A stretch of DNA of 64,000 nucleotides from Dokdonella_A sp044227025 (GTDB lineage: Bacteria > Pseudomonadota > Gammaproteobacteria > Xanthomonadales > Rhodanobacteraceae). This document shows, one piece after another, positions 1 to 8,057 of the stretch (the stretch's first letter is position 1; every line of letters starts with the position of its first letter). Below the pieces are notes generated by a model. That model had not been told where the DNA came from and did not search any database. It was given only the letters and a program-made list of their open reading frames with translations. A program made the position numbers and the translations under genes. The DNA is taken from NCBI RefSeq assembly GCF_044227025.1, contig NZ_JBGAFX010000006.1:62001-126000 (forward strand). The letters run 5' to 3'.

Positions 1-636
1 GGGGGCGCTGGCGACGGCGTCCTGGCGATGCAGCTCACCAATCCGTTCGAACCGGAAAAGGGCGCGTCGCATGGCGCGTCCGGCGAGAGCGACATACCCG
101 CCTGGCGCACCTGGCTGTGGATGCCGCTGGCCGGACCGCTCGTCATCAGCGGCTTCTTCGGCGGGTTGCTCTGCATGGTGCTGCTCGGTCCGTTGCTTGC
201 GCTGTCGTGGCGACGCCGCAAATACCTCGCCGATGCGATCGCGGTGCAGCTCACGCGCGATCCGGCCGCGCTCGGCGCCGCGCTCGGCCAGTTGCGCGGC
301 GCGCCGGTCGCCGGCGCGTTCGGCGACTGGATCGCGCACCTGTGCGTGGTGCCGCCCGGCAGCAGCGGCGCGGCGAGCATCCTCGGCGGCAGCGCGGTGC
401 CGATGGCGCCGTCGCTCGACCGGCGCCTGGTCGCGCTCGGGATCATGGGTGCGCACGTCACACCGCACACGGCGAAGGCGATGCCGGCGTGGGCATGGGC
501 GATCCTGCTGCCGCTCGGTGCGATCGTCGCCGGCCTGCTCGGCATGGTCGTGTTTGGCCTGCTCTACGTCTCGATCGCGCTGTCGATGCTGTTCACCTGG
601 TTGCCGGCCGTGCTGCTGCACGCCCTGCTGCGCTGA
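1..636 (+). CDS. M48-family metallopeptidase, C-terminal part (5' end outside window)
   Basis: The frame is open from base 1, so the gene begins upstream; the in-frame ATG at 28 is internal. The visible part carries RRRKYLADAIAVQLTRDP, the segment that follows the HExxH helix in M48 (HtpX/Ste24-like) peptidases and holds the third zinc ligand region, then an SLDRRLVALG segment like the family's 'HPsleeRI' stretch. Two hydrophobic helices flank this, one before it (about residues 29-60 from the ATG) and one at the C-terminus (about 152-200), so the protein is membrane anchored. The HExxH motif itself lies outside the window. Family placement is inferred from these remnants; the substrate is unknown. 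It ends in TGA, followed by a 69 bp gap and a convergent gene. Confidence 0.75.
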   Translation, partial: GGAGDGVLAMQLTNPFEPEKGASHGASGESDIPAWRTWLWMPLAGPLVISGFFGGLLCMVLLGPLLALSWRRRKYLADAIAVQLTRDPAALGAALGQLRGAPVAGAFGDWIAHLCVVPPGSSGAASILGGSAVPMAPSLDRRLVALGIMGAHVTPHTAKAMPAWAWAILLPLGAIVAGLLGMVVFGLLYVSIALSMLFTWLPAVLLHALLR

Positions 637-705
637 GGGCGCCGAGAGGCGCGCACATGCAGCGCGCGGACGCTGGGTAAGCAACGCGCGCCGCGGCGAC
701 GCAGG

Positions 706-2142
706 TCAGGAATCGAAGCCGTTGCCGAAGATTCCGTCGCGCATGAGTCGCGTCACGACGTGGTCCGAATCCGGTATCGGAAAGTTGAAGTCCCACAGGC
801 GGAACCCGCCGACGAGCACGCGGTCGTTCGCATCGACGAGCATCGTCATCGGCCAGCCCTGCGGCGTGACCTGCGAGGGATACTCGATCGACACGGTCGA
901 GGTGGGGCCGCTGCCGCTGGCGTCGAATTGCACGATCGACTGCAGCGTGTCGCCGTTGTACGGATTGGGCATGATGCCGTTCGACGGCGTCGACACCACG
1001 AGGTCGCCGTTCGCGCGCACGACGAGGTCGGTCACGCTGGTGTTGATGCCGACCTCGACGGAACTGACGCCGGCGACGCCGAAACCGGGCGTCGGCGTGC
1101 CGTCCGGCTGCAGCGACACGAGCAGCACGGCGGTCAGCGTGTTGAAGAATTCGTCGTCGTGGTTCGCGTTGCCGGCGGCGATGATGCGGCCGTTGGCGGC
1201 GACCTGGATCGCGTGGATCGAGAGATCGTCGAAGTGCACGCCGGTGTTCAGCGAATAGCGCACGTAGCCGGCGTCGCCGAACGACGCCTCGGGTACGCCG
1301 GTCGCGGCGTCGATCGCAAGCACGTAACCGACGCTGCCGCGATCGCCCTGCGCGCTGCCGCCGACGAGCACGGCGCCATTGGAATCGAACGCGGCGGCGT
1401 ACGCGTAGTCGTTGCCGTCGGCGACGAGATCGGGTGCGTAGACCCTTGATCCCGGCAGCGGCCCGCTGCCGTCGCCGAATCCGCTGTCGAGCGCGCCGGT
1501 TGCGGCGTCGAGCTTCGCGACGACGATGTCGCTCGAATGGCCGTTCGCTCCACCGGGATCGGTGTTGCCGACGACGTACAGCGCGCCGTCGCGATGCAGG
1601 ATGCGCGCCGCGTCGCTGTTGAAGCCGGGCGCCGCGAGCGCGAGTTCGACCGTGCCGCCGTTGCCGAAGCCGGTGCACGGCGTGCCGTCGAACAGGAAGC
1701 AGGCGACGCCGGCATCGCCGAGCCCGGGGGTGTCGAGATAGTGGATGCCGGCGACGTAGAAGCGGTCGCCGACGCGGATCGCATCATGGATCTGGCCGAT
1801 GCCGGTGTCCGCGAGCTGCTTGCCCCCCGTGCCGTAGGTCGGATCGAGTGCGCCGTCCGCATCGAGGCGCGAGATCGCGGCGCGGTCGCCCGTCGCGTCG
1901 GTGCGATGGAAGCCGATCATCCAGGTCGCGCCGTTGTCGGCGGGAATCAGGCGCACGGCCTCGTCCCAGGTGCCGTCCGCGTCGTTCCAGTTGACGACGG
2001 TGTAGCCGAGTCCGCCACCAAAGCCGGCATCGACGACGAGGTCGCTGCCGATCGACTGTCCGACGACATCGGCGAACGCGGGAACGGACGTGGCGACGAT
2101 ACCGACGGCGAGCGCGACGAGCGCGCGGGACTGCTTGCGCAT
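706..2142 (-). CDS. Secreted delta-60-repeat beta-propeller protein with C-terminal IFxxGFD tag
   Basis: 478 residues from the ATG at 2142, preceded by GAGG at proper spacing. A longer frame to 2190 exists, but its first 16 residues precede the natural signal peptide MRKQSRALVALAVGIVATS with cleavage after VPAFA. The body repeats the delta-60 pattern: 'DA.GALDPTYGTGG', 'LDAATGALDSGFGDG' and 'GTPTPGFGVAG', alternating with strands such as LYVVGNTDP. Such repeats are predicted to form beta-propellers in exported proteins. The end reads RLMRDGIFGNGFDS, an example of the short C-terminal motif shared by many secreted proteins in this window. Function unknown; location outside the inner membrane inferred. 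Confidence 0.85.
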   Translation of the reverse strand: MRKQSRALVALAVGIVATSVPAFADVVGQSIGSDLVVDAGFGGGLGYTVVNWNDADGTWDEAVRLIPADNGATWMIGFHRTDATGDRAAISRLDADGALDPTYGTGGKQLADTGIGQIHDAIRVGDRFYVAGIHYLDTPGLGDAGVACFLFDGTPCTGFGNGGTVELALAAPGFNSDAARILHRDGALYVVGNTDPGGANGHSSDIVVAKLDAATGALDSGFGDGSGPLPGSRVYAPDLVADGNDYAYAAAFDSNGAVLVGGSAQGDRGSVGYVLAIDAATGVPEASFGDAGYVRYSLNTGVHFDDLSIHAIQVAANGRIIAAGNANHDDEFFNTLTAVLLVSLQPDGTPTPGFGVAGVSSVEVGINTSVTDLVVRANGDLVVSTPSNGIMPNPYNGDTLQSIVQFDASGSGPTSTVSIEYPSQVTPQGWPMTMLVDANDRVLVGGFRLWDFNFPIPDSDHVVTRLMRDGIFGNGFDS

Positions 2143-2240
2143 GCTGTACCTCGAAAGTAGGGCAGGTGTCGGCGGCGAACGCCCCGGCACCAGGAACCTC
2201 CGACCTTCGTCCAGCGCTGTCGCGCTGTCAAACCCCTGCA

Positions 2241-2275
2241 GCGGCAGATTTGTGCCATTGGCACAAATCTGCCGC
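2241..2275. repeat. Perfect 16 bp inverted repeat with 3 nt loop
   Basis: Arms GCGGCAGATTTGTGCC (2241-2256) and GGCACAAATCTGCCGC (2260-2275) are exact reverse complements around ATT. It lies 11 bp beyond the stop of the minus-strand gene ending at 2287 and about 100 bp upstream of the start at 2142. No T-run follows on either strand, so it is an atypical terminator; an operator or a mobile palindrome is also possible. Confidence 0.7.
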
Positions 2276-2286
2276 GCATGCGCGCC

Positions 2287-2580
2287 TCAGGGCGGCGCTT
2301 CGAAACCGCTGTGGAACAGGCCGTCGGAGAGATTGTCGTAGGCGATCAGCGTGACGGTATTCTGGGAAATCGAAAGGCCGCCCGGCGCGACGCAGGCGTT
2401 CACGACATGCGTGCCGTCGTAGTCGGTCAGGACGATGTGCGCGGTCAAACCCGGACACGCCACGGTGACGTTCGCAGGATCGTCGTCGAGCGCGGCGCCT
2501 GTGCGTGGCAGCAGCAGCAGAAGCAGCACGGGAGACAGTCGCAGCGGCGCGCGCTGCAGAAGGAGATTTCCAATAGCCAT
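2287..2580 (-). CDS. Small secreted protein with C-terminal LFxSGFE tag
   Basis: 97 residues starting MAIGNLLLQRAPLRLSPV, followed by a leucine run (LLLLLLP) that makes a signal peptide of about 30 residues. The mature part is only about 65 residues with two cysteines (VACPGLTAHI and NACVAPGG). It ends NLSDGLFHSGFEAPP, the window's recurring motif plus three residues. No strong ribosome binding site is visible before the ATG, and the frame stays open far upstream into the repeat region, so the start was chosen from the signal peptide. I do not recognise a family. The tag and signal peptide make it a credible gene despite its size. Confidence 0.6.
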   Translation of the reverse strand: MAIGNLLLQRAPLRLSPVLLLLLLPRTGAALDDDPANVTVACPGLTAHIVLTDYDGTHVVNACVAPGGLSISQNTVTLIAYDNLSDGLFHSGFEAPP

Positions 2581-2732
2581 TGATCGAAAGCTACGTGATC
2601 GAATGACAGCAGAATGTAAAAACGAAGCAAGGATTTCGTGCGCCGATGCGTCCGTCGTCACGTTGTCGAGTCGCCACGTGCGCCGCACATCATGCGGCAT
2701 CGGACGGCAGCGTGCATGGCGAGCGCGGGTTC

Positions 2733-3236
2733 GGAGCGTGCATCGTGGTGCTTGGAGCCTGCATGCGCGGGTTGGGTGCGCGCAGGCCCGGGTTGCGATC
2801 GCGCAGGTCGCGGGTTCGATCGCGCACCAGGATGGTGCGCACGCGCACGAAAAAGATCGACGTGCGCAGGAAGGCCTTGCGAGCGCCGAGGAAAACCTTC
2901 GGCGCTCGGAAGGGTGGGGTTGGAAATCGCGATGCTTGTGCGTCGACGCGTGCAGCGCCGGGATGGTCGCGCGAACGTTCCGGTTGCACGACTGCACGCC
3001 GAAGGTCGACGCGCGAAGCTTTTTGCATCGATCGTGCAAGTCCGCGCTTGAATTCATCGAAGTCCCGGCTTGCGCGCACCGAAGGTTTTCGTTGGCGATC
3101 GAAAGTCTTTGTTGGAGCCTTCAAGCTCCGGCATGCGCGCATGCACCTCTCAGGTGCAACACCGCGGCCCATCCGTGCGCGTTCCGATGATTTTCGTGCG
3201 CGATCCGCCCGTCGGCTTGCGTGTTTGGACGTGGAT
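2733..3236. repeat. Array of about 24 degenerate 21 bp tandem repeats
   Basis: Cut every 21 bases from 2733, the region falls into units that keep a GCGCA core at offsets 6-10. Consecutive units at 2775, 2796, 2817, 2838 and 2859 all have exactly GCGCA there, as do units at 3069 and 3132; related GCGCG/GCGTT/GCGAT cores occur at 2964, 3006, 3174 and 3195. Unit ends often read GGTTN or CTTN. The phase is kept without net slippage from 2733 to 3236. Because 21 is a multiple of three, long frames with heptad-like translations are open on both strands (2646-3428 plus, 2690-3328 minus), but neither has a ribosome binding site or signal. I treat the array as non-coding. The flanks 2581-2732 and 3237-3427 hold no gene I can support. 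Confidence 0.75.
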
Positions 3237-3427
3237 CCCTGCGCGGGCGCAAGCTCCTGTTCGGAGCGTCCATCGGCGGTGTGGTGCGCGCGCCTTTTCG
3301 CCTGCGCGCGGGGGCTGCGGCCGTGCACAGACCGAGTCCCGGGATGGGACGTGGACGTCCGCGTCTGGTGTCGAAAGGGTCAGTCGACCCTGCCGGAAGT
3401 CACCCGGTCGTTCGGCACGGTGTTTTA

Positions 3428-3439
3428 GTTCAATAGAAC
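3428..3439. promoter_or_regulatory. Possible operator/promoter region of the ABC exporter operon
   Basis: The only AT-rich stretch before the ATPase gene (start 3489) contains the small dyad GTTC-AATA-GAAC followed by ACACCATACTACC. The dyad could be a repressor site (GntR/YtrA-type regulators often control such exporters), and CATACT at 3442-3447 could be a -10 element. No regulator gene lies beside it. This is inference from position and base composition. Confidence 0.3.
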
Positions 3440-3488
3440 ACCATACTACCCCGGTGCGGCGCGCTCTGGCGCCACTTCCGGGGACAAC

Positions 3489-4370
3489 ATGGCTTGCCAA
3501 TTGACCGTCGAGGCGGTCCGCTACCGTTACGCCAAGGGTTTCGAGGCCGTCGCCGGCATCGACCTCGACATGGGCCCCGGCATCCTCGGCCTGCTCGGGC
3601 CGAACGGGGCGGGCAAGTCGACCCTGATGCGCATCCTGGCGACGCTGGCCCGGCCAAGCGTCGGGCGCGTGCTGTGGAACGGCGTCGACATCGCGCGCAC
3701 GCCGAACGCGCTGCGCGCGGAGCTCGGTTACCTGCCACAGGATTTCGGCATCTATCCGTCGTTGAGCGCGCGCGAGTTCCTCGCCTATCTCGCCGCGGTC
3801 AAGGGCCTGCCGCCGGCGCGCGCGCAGTCGCGCATCGAGGAATGCCTCGGCCTGGTCGGTCTCGGTGATGCGGCCGATCGTCGCCTCGGCGATTTTTCCG
3901 GCGGCATGCGCCAGCGCGTCGGCATCGCGCAGGCGCTGCTCAACGACCCGCGCCTGCTGATCGTCGACGAGCCGACGGTCGGCCTCGATCCGGAAGAGCG
4001 CCTGCGCTTCCGCCACCTGATGACGGATCTCGCCGGCGATCGCCTCATCATCCTGTCCACGCACATCGTCTCGGATGTCGAAGCGAGCGCGACCGCGCTC
4101 GCGGTGATGGCGAAGGGGAAACTGCTGTTCGCCGGCGCGCCCGAACCGCTGGTCGCGCAGGCGCACGGGCACGTGTGGGAGTGGCTCGTGCCGGAATCGC
4201 AGCTCGCGCAGGCGCGCACGCAGTTCACGATCAGCAGTTCGCTGCGCCGGCCCGACGGCGTGCGCCTGCGCGTCGTCGCGGCGCGCGCGCCGTCGAACGA
4301 TGCACAGGCCGTGACGCCGGATCTCGACGACGCGTACCTGTGGCTGCTCGCCCGCGACGGCGTGCGCTGA
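3489..4370 (+). CDS. ABC-2 type exporter, ATP-binding protein
   Basis: 293 residues with all nucleotide-binding motifs: Walker A GPNGAGKS (37-44), Q-loop Q84, signature FSGGMRQR (from 136), Walker B LLIVDEP (156-162) and switch histidine H192 in STHIVSD. The C-terminal about 75 residues are a small accessory region typical of drug, lipid or peptide exporters of the CcmA/NatA type. It would hydrolyse ATP at the inner membrane to drive the permease encoded one base downstream. The substrate cannot be read from sequence. The start ATG follows CTTCCGGGGACAAC, a weak purine-rich site. Confidence 0.93.
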   Translation: MACQLTVEAVRYRYAKGFEAVAGIDLDMGPGILGLLGPNGAGKSTLMRILATLARPSVGRVLWNGVDIARTPNALRAELGYLPQDFGIYPSLSAREFLAYLAAVKGLPPARAQSRIEECLGLVGLGDAADRRLGDFSGGMRQRVGIAQALLNDPRLLIVDEPTVGLDPEERLRFRHLMTDLAGDRLIILSTHIVSDVEASATALAVMAKGKLLFAGAPEPLVAQAHGHVWEWLVPESQLAQARTQFTISSSLRRPDGVRLRVVAARAPSNDAQAVTPDLDDAYLWLLARDGVR

Positions 4371-4371
4371 C

Positions 4372-5925
4372 ATGGACGCGATCCGGCGTTTCAACGCGAT
4401 CGTGCTCGCGGACCTGCGCGAGCGCAGCCGCAGCACGCGCTTCTGGGTCGTGCTCGCCCTCGTCGGCATCGCGACCTGGGCGTGTTTCCCCGGCGTCGAG
4501 AGCGGGCGCTTCGCGGTCGGTTTCGGCGACGACACGCGCGCGGCGTATTCGAGCGCGTGGGCCGGCCTCGTGCTCGGGCTCATGTACTCGACGATGCTGT
4601 CGCTGGTCGGCTTCTACCTCGTGCGCGGCACGCTCGTGCGCGACTTCGACACGCGCGTGTGGCAGCTGCTCGTGGCGACGCCGATGACGCGCGCGGGTTA
4701 CCTGCTCGCGAAATGGACGAGCCACATGGCGGTGTTCGGCCTGATCATGCTGGTCGGACTCGCGGTGGCCGTCGCGGCGCAATGGGTGCGCGCCGAGGAC
4801 CGCGCCTTCGATCTGGTCGAACTGCTCAAGCCGGTCGTCGTGATCGCGCTGCCCGCTCTCGCGTTCAGTGCGTTCCTCGCCGTGCTGTTCGACCTCGTGC
4901 CGTGGTTGCGGCGCACCGCCGGCAACGTGCTGTTCTTCTTCGTCTGGATGTTCCTGTTCGTGGTCATGTGCGTGGCCCTCGATCCGCACAAGTCCGCGTG
5001 GGCGCACGCCACCTGGATCAGCGATCCGAGCGGCATCGTCATGGTCATGCGCGACATGTCGGCGACGCTGGTCCGCTCCGCACCCTGGGTCAAGGCGACG
5101 GACATCAGCATCGGCATGAGCGACCACGTTGCGTCGCTGCATTTGTTCCAGTGGCGGGCGTGGCCGATGCACGCGCGCGATCTCGCCGGGCGCGGCGTGT
5201 GGGTGCTGCTGTCGGTGCTCGGCGTGGTCGCGCTCGCGCCCGCGCTCGACCGCGCCGCATCGCGCATGCGCAGCGCGGCGGTTGCACAGGGCGCGAACGC
5301 CGGGCGGCGCCTGGCCTGGCTCGACCGCGTGCTGCGACCGCTCGCGTCGACGCGCCTCGGCCTGCTGCTCGCGGCCGAGCTCAAGCTCGTGCTGCGCCAG
5401 CGCCGCGCCGCATGGTGGCTCGCGCTTGCGATCGCGTGGGGCGCGCAGGTGTCCGGCAATCGCGAGGCGATCGGCGTCGGCGTGATCGGCGCATGGCTCG
5501 CAAGCATCGACGTGTTCGCACGCGCGGTGCTGCGCGAGCGCGAGACCGGCACCGGATCGCTGTTGTGGTCTGCTGCCGGCGCGGCCCGGCGCCTGCTGTT
5601 CGCGCGTGTCGGCGTCGCGCTCGTGCTCGCAGTGCTGGCCGTCGCGCCGGCGCTGCTGCACCTGTGCGCGAGCGATCCGCCCGCGGCCTGCGCGCTGCTG
5701 CTGGCGGCCGCCAACGTTGCGTTCGCGGGCCTTGCACTCGGCATCCTCTGCCGCAATCCGCGCCCGTTCGAACTGCTGCTGGTCGTGCTCGCCTACGCGG
5801 GCGTGCAGGGGCAGGGTCCGCTCGCCGTGCTCGCCGACGCGCGCGGCCTGCTGTACCTGCACGGTCTTGTCCTGCCGCTGCTGGTCGCGATCGTGGTCGT
5901 GTTGTGGCCGCGCTTCTCGCGCTGA
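4372..5925 (+). CDS. ABC-2 type exporter, permease
   Basis: 517 residues, starting one base after the stop of the ATPase gene, so the two form an operon. About a dozen hydrophobic helices are visible, for example FWVVLALVGIATWACF near the N-terminus, VLFFFVWMFLFVVMCVAL in the middle and LLVAIVVVLWP at the end. A large hydrophilic loop (about 200-260) precedes VWVLLSVLGVVALAP. The layout, with a short cytoplasmic N-terminus containing RSRSTRFW followed by paired bundles, fits long ABC-2 permeases. The C-terminal half resembles a second set of six helices, so one polypeptide may form most of the channel. Substrate unknown. Confidence 0.85.
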   Translation: MDAIRRFNAIVLADLRERSRSTRFWVVLALVGIATWACFPGVESGRFAVGFGDDTRAAYSSAWAGLVLGLMYSTMLSLVGFYLVRGTLVRDFDTRVWQLLVATPMTRAGYLLAKWTSHMAVFGLIMLVGLAVAVAAQWVRAEDRAFDLVELLKPVVVIALPALAFSAFLAVLFDLVPWLRRTAGNVLFFFVWMFLFVVMCVALDPHKSAWAHATWISDPSGIVMVMRDMSATLVRSAPWVKATDISIGMSDHVASLHLFQWRAWPMHARDLAGRGVWVLLSVLGVVALAPALDRAASRMRSAAVAQGANAGRRLAWLDRVLRPLASTRLGLLLAAELKLVLRQRRAAWWLALAIAWGAQVSGNREAIGVGVIGAWLASIDVFARAVLRERETGTGSLLWSAAGAARRLLFARVGVALVLAVLAVAPALLHLCASDPPAACALLLAAANVAFAGLALGILCRNPRPFELLLVVLAYAGVQGQGPLAVLADARGLLYLHGLVLPLLVAIVVVLWPRFSR

Positions 5926-6166
5926 CGCGATGCACGGGGGACGCACGCGGAACGCACACCTCGCCTGGAGAAGGTGAGGTCCGCTCAACCCGCAGCAGGC
6001 AGACGTGCCGTCGGACGAGGGCTGCGCCGACCGCGCGGCGGAAGCCCTCGCAGTCCGATGCGGTGCGCCGCATGGGTTCAGCGTACTTCGGGGCCTTTTG
6101 CGGGATTTCGCCTCGCGCCGGATTCCGGCAAGCTATCCGCTGCATCAGCGTCTTCGAGTCACGACC

Positions 6167-7900
6167 ATGCGCGATACCCCCGCCGCCATCGACGACGTCA
6201 GCGTCGAATTGCTCAACGACGACACGACGCCCTATGACTTCGTGGTGCAGATCCTGCAGTCGGTGTTCGGCAAGGACGTCGAACAGGCGCGCTCGCTCAC
6301 CAATGCGATCCACAACAATGGGGTGGCGCGGCTGGGTCCGTTCGCACCCTCGATCGCGCAGTCCATGGTCGACGTCGCGGCTGAGCGCGCAAGAGTTGCG
6401 GAAGTTCCTTTCACCGTGCGTCTGGCGGGCGCGGCGACCACGAGCGGGACGATCGCCTGCAGTTTCTGTGCGCGGGCACAGGCGGACTGCAAGTGGATGT
6501 ACCGCGGGTCCGCAGGTGCTTTCGTCTGCGATGCCTGCATCATCAATTCGGCGAAGGCAATGCATCTGCAGACACCGAGTTCGGTGATGCGCAATGTCTA
6601 CGAGGTGCTCGACTGGCACTTCGGGGGTATTCCAGAGGCGGAGATCGTCGCGGTCGAGCGCACGTTTCCCGGGCGCATGCGCGCGGACCTGCAGCGTGCC
6701 CTCGACGAGGTGCTCGCGCAGGGCGAAGTCCGCCTCGTCGGTATCCACGGGGGGACCTCCTACGAGGCGATCACGTTCGCCGCATTGTTCGGCGAGCGGC
6801 GTCACCCCAAGGCCATCGGACCTCTCCAGTACGAGGAGGTGGATATCGGCGAGGACATGCCGATGCGCTGCCTCGCGAACGGCTTGTGGTTGCTGCGCGA
6901 ATCGAACACTCCCGTCGTCGTGCTGCTGTCGCGACCACCGCGTCACGAGGGATCGCATCTTTCCGTCACCGTCGCGGCGCCGGCGGGAGCGATCGGCCAG
7001 CAATTCGCCGACTCACTGTTCCGTTCACTCGAGAAGGCGATCGCCGACGCCCGCTCGTACCGCGGGAAAGTCCTTTCGCTGGACCAGCAGGATCACTATC
7101 GCGGGTTTGCAACCGGTATCGCCGTGCACCGCCTGCCGCCAATCACGCGCGACGAGGTGGTTCTGCCGGAGGCGACCGTGCGCCTGATCGACCGCAATGT
7201 CGTGCAGTTCGCGCGACTGCGTCCAAAGCTCGTCGCGCTTGGTCAATCCGGCCGCAAGGGTCTGCTGTTCCATGGTCCGCCAGGCACCGGCAAGACCCAT
7301 ACGGTGCGCTACCTTGCTGGTTGCCTGCCGGACCACACGACCCTGCTCGTCACAGCGGGGCAGGCTGGACTGATTTCGGAGTACTTTGCGCTCGCGCGCC
7401 TCCTCCAGCCATCCATCCTCGTGATTGAAGACGCTGATCTCATCGCGCGCAACCGCGAAGACATGGGCAGCGCGTGTGAAGAGGTGCTGCTCAACCAGTT
7501 GCTCAATGAAATGGACGGGCTGAAACCGGATGCAGCGATCTTCGTCGTGCTGACGACCAATCGCCCGCAGGCACTCGAAGCCGCGCTGGCGCAGCGTCCC
7601 GGCCGCGTGGACCAGGCCGTCGAATTCCCGGCCCCCGATTTCGCGAACCGGCTAAAGCTCATCTCTCTCTACCGGGGCGACCTCGACATCGATTCAAAGG
7701 TGTCCGACGAGCTCGCACGGCGCACCGACGGGGTCAGCGCGGCGTTCATCAAGGAGCTCATGCGTCGCCTGTCGCAATTGGTGATCGAGCGCGCCAGCGG
7801 CACGCGCGTCGAAGCAAGCGATGTCGACGCGGCACTCGGCGAGCTTGCGCTCAACAACGACCGCCTTACTCGGACACTGCTCGGCGTCGGGGCCGGGTAG
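6167..7900 (+). CDS. ClpS-like domain / ClpX-type zinc finger / AAA+ ATPase fusion protein
   Basis: 577 residues from the ATG at 6167; upstream in-frame codons lack a domain or binding site. Residues 12-86 match ClpS: LLNDDTTPYDFVVQILQ, then H49. Spacing N17 to H49 (32 residues) equals N34 to H66 of E. coli ClpS, the pair that holds the N-degron amino group, with D18/D19 matching D35/D36; the E. coli gate Met40 is Tyr23 here. Residues 98-124 form a C4 zinc finger (C98-x2-C101, C121-x2-C124) like that of ClpX. After a middle region (126-360), an AAA+ module carries Walker A GPPGTGKT (370-377), Walker B VIED (419-422) and RPGR (477-480), closest in style to FtsH/Cdc48 (NQLLNEMDGL). No protease domain follows. 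Inference: an unfoldase that recognises N-degrons or similar ligands by a built-in adaptor. Neighbours give no clue. Confidence 0.85.
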   Translation: MRDTPAAIDDVSVELLNDDTTPYDFVVQILQSVFGKDVEQARSLTNAIHNNGVARLGPFAPSIAQSMVDVAAERARVAEVPFTVRLAGAATTSGTIACSFCARAQADCKWMYRGSAGAFVCDACIINSAKAMHLQTPSSVMRNVYEVLDWHFGGIPEAEIVAVERTFPGRMRADLQRALDEVLAQGEVRLVGIHGGTSYEAITFAALFGERRHPKAIGPLQYEEVDIGEDMPMRCLANGLWLLRESNTPVVVLLSRPPRHEGSHLSVTVAAPAGAIGQQFADSLFRSLEKAIADARSYRGKVLSLDQQDHYRGFATGIAVHRLPPITRDEVVLPEATVRLIDRNVVQFARLRPKLVALGQSGRKGLLFHGPPGTGKTHTVRYLAGCLPDHTTLLVTAGQAGLISEYFALARLLQPSILVIEDADLIARNREDMGSACEEVLLNQLLNEMDGLKPDAAIFVVLTTNRPQALEAALAQRPGRVDQAVEFPAPDFANRLKLISLYRGDLDIDSKVSDELARRTDGVSAAFIKELMRRLSQLVIERASGTRVEASDVDAALGELALNNDRLTRTLLGVGAG

Positions 7901-8057
7901 GGGCCAGCCGGTTGCGGCGGATCGCCAGCAATGGATGTGCAACGGGAATGAACGCTCGCGGATGACCGGCTCCCGCGGCGATGGAATCAGAACGCGCACT
8001 TGGCAGCGCGCACGCGTACCGCGACACTGTGGCTACCCATCGCGTGGGAGAGTGCAG

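Noticed and set aside
71..1258. Long plus-strand frame of 395 codons
   Set aside because: Translation is arginine/serine/cysteine rich, overlaps the real M48 and delta-60 genes out of frame, and has no ribosome binding site: a GC-skew shadow.
2733..3236. CRISPR array
   Set aside because: Units are contiguous, degenerate and 21 bp; there are no conserved repeats with unique spacers and no cas genes.
4231..5988. Minus-strand frame of 585 codons across the ABC permease gene
   Set aside because: The His/Arg/Gln/Glu-rich text mirrors the permease codons; no domain, no start signal, while the plus strand encodes a well-formed permease.
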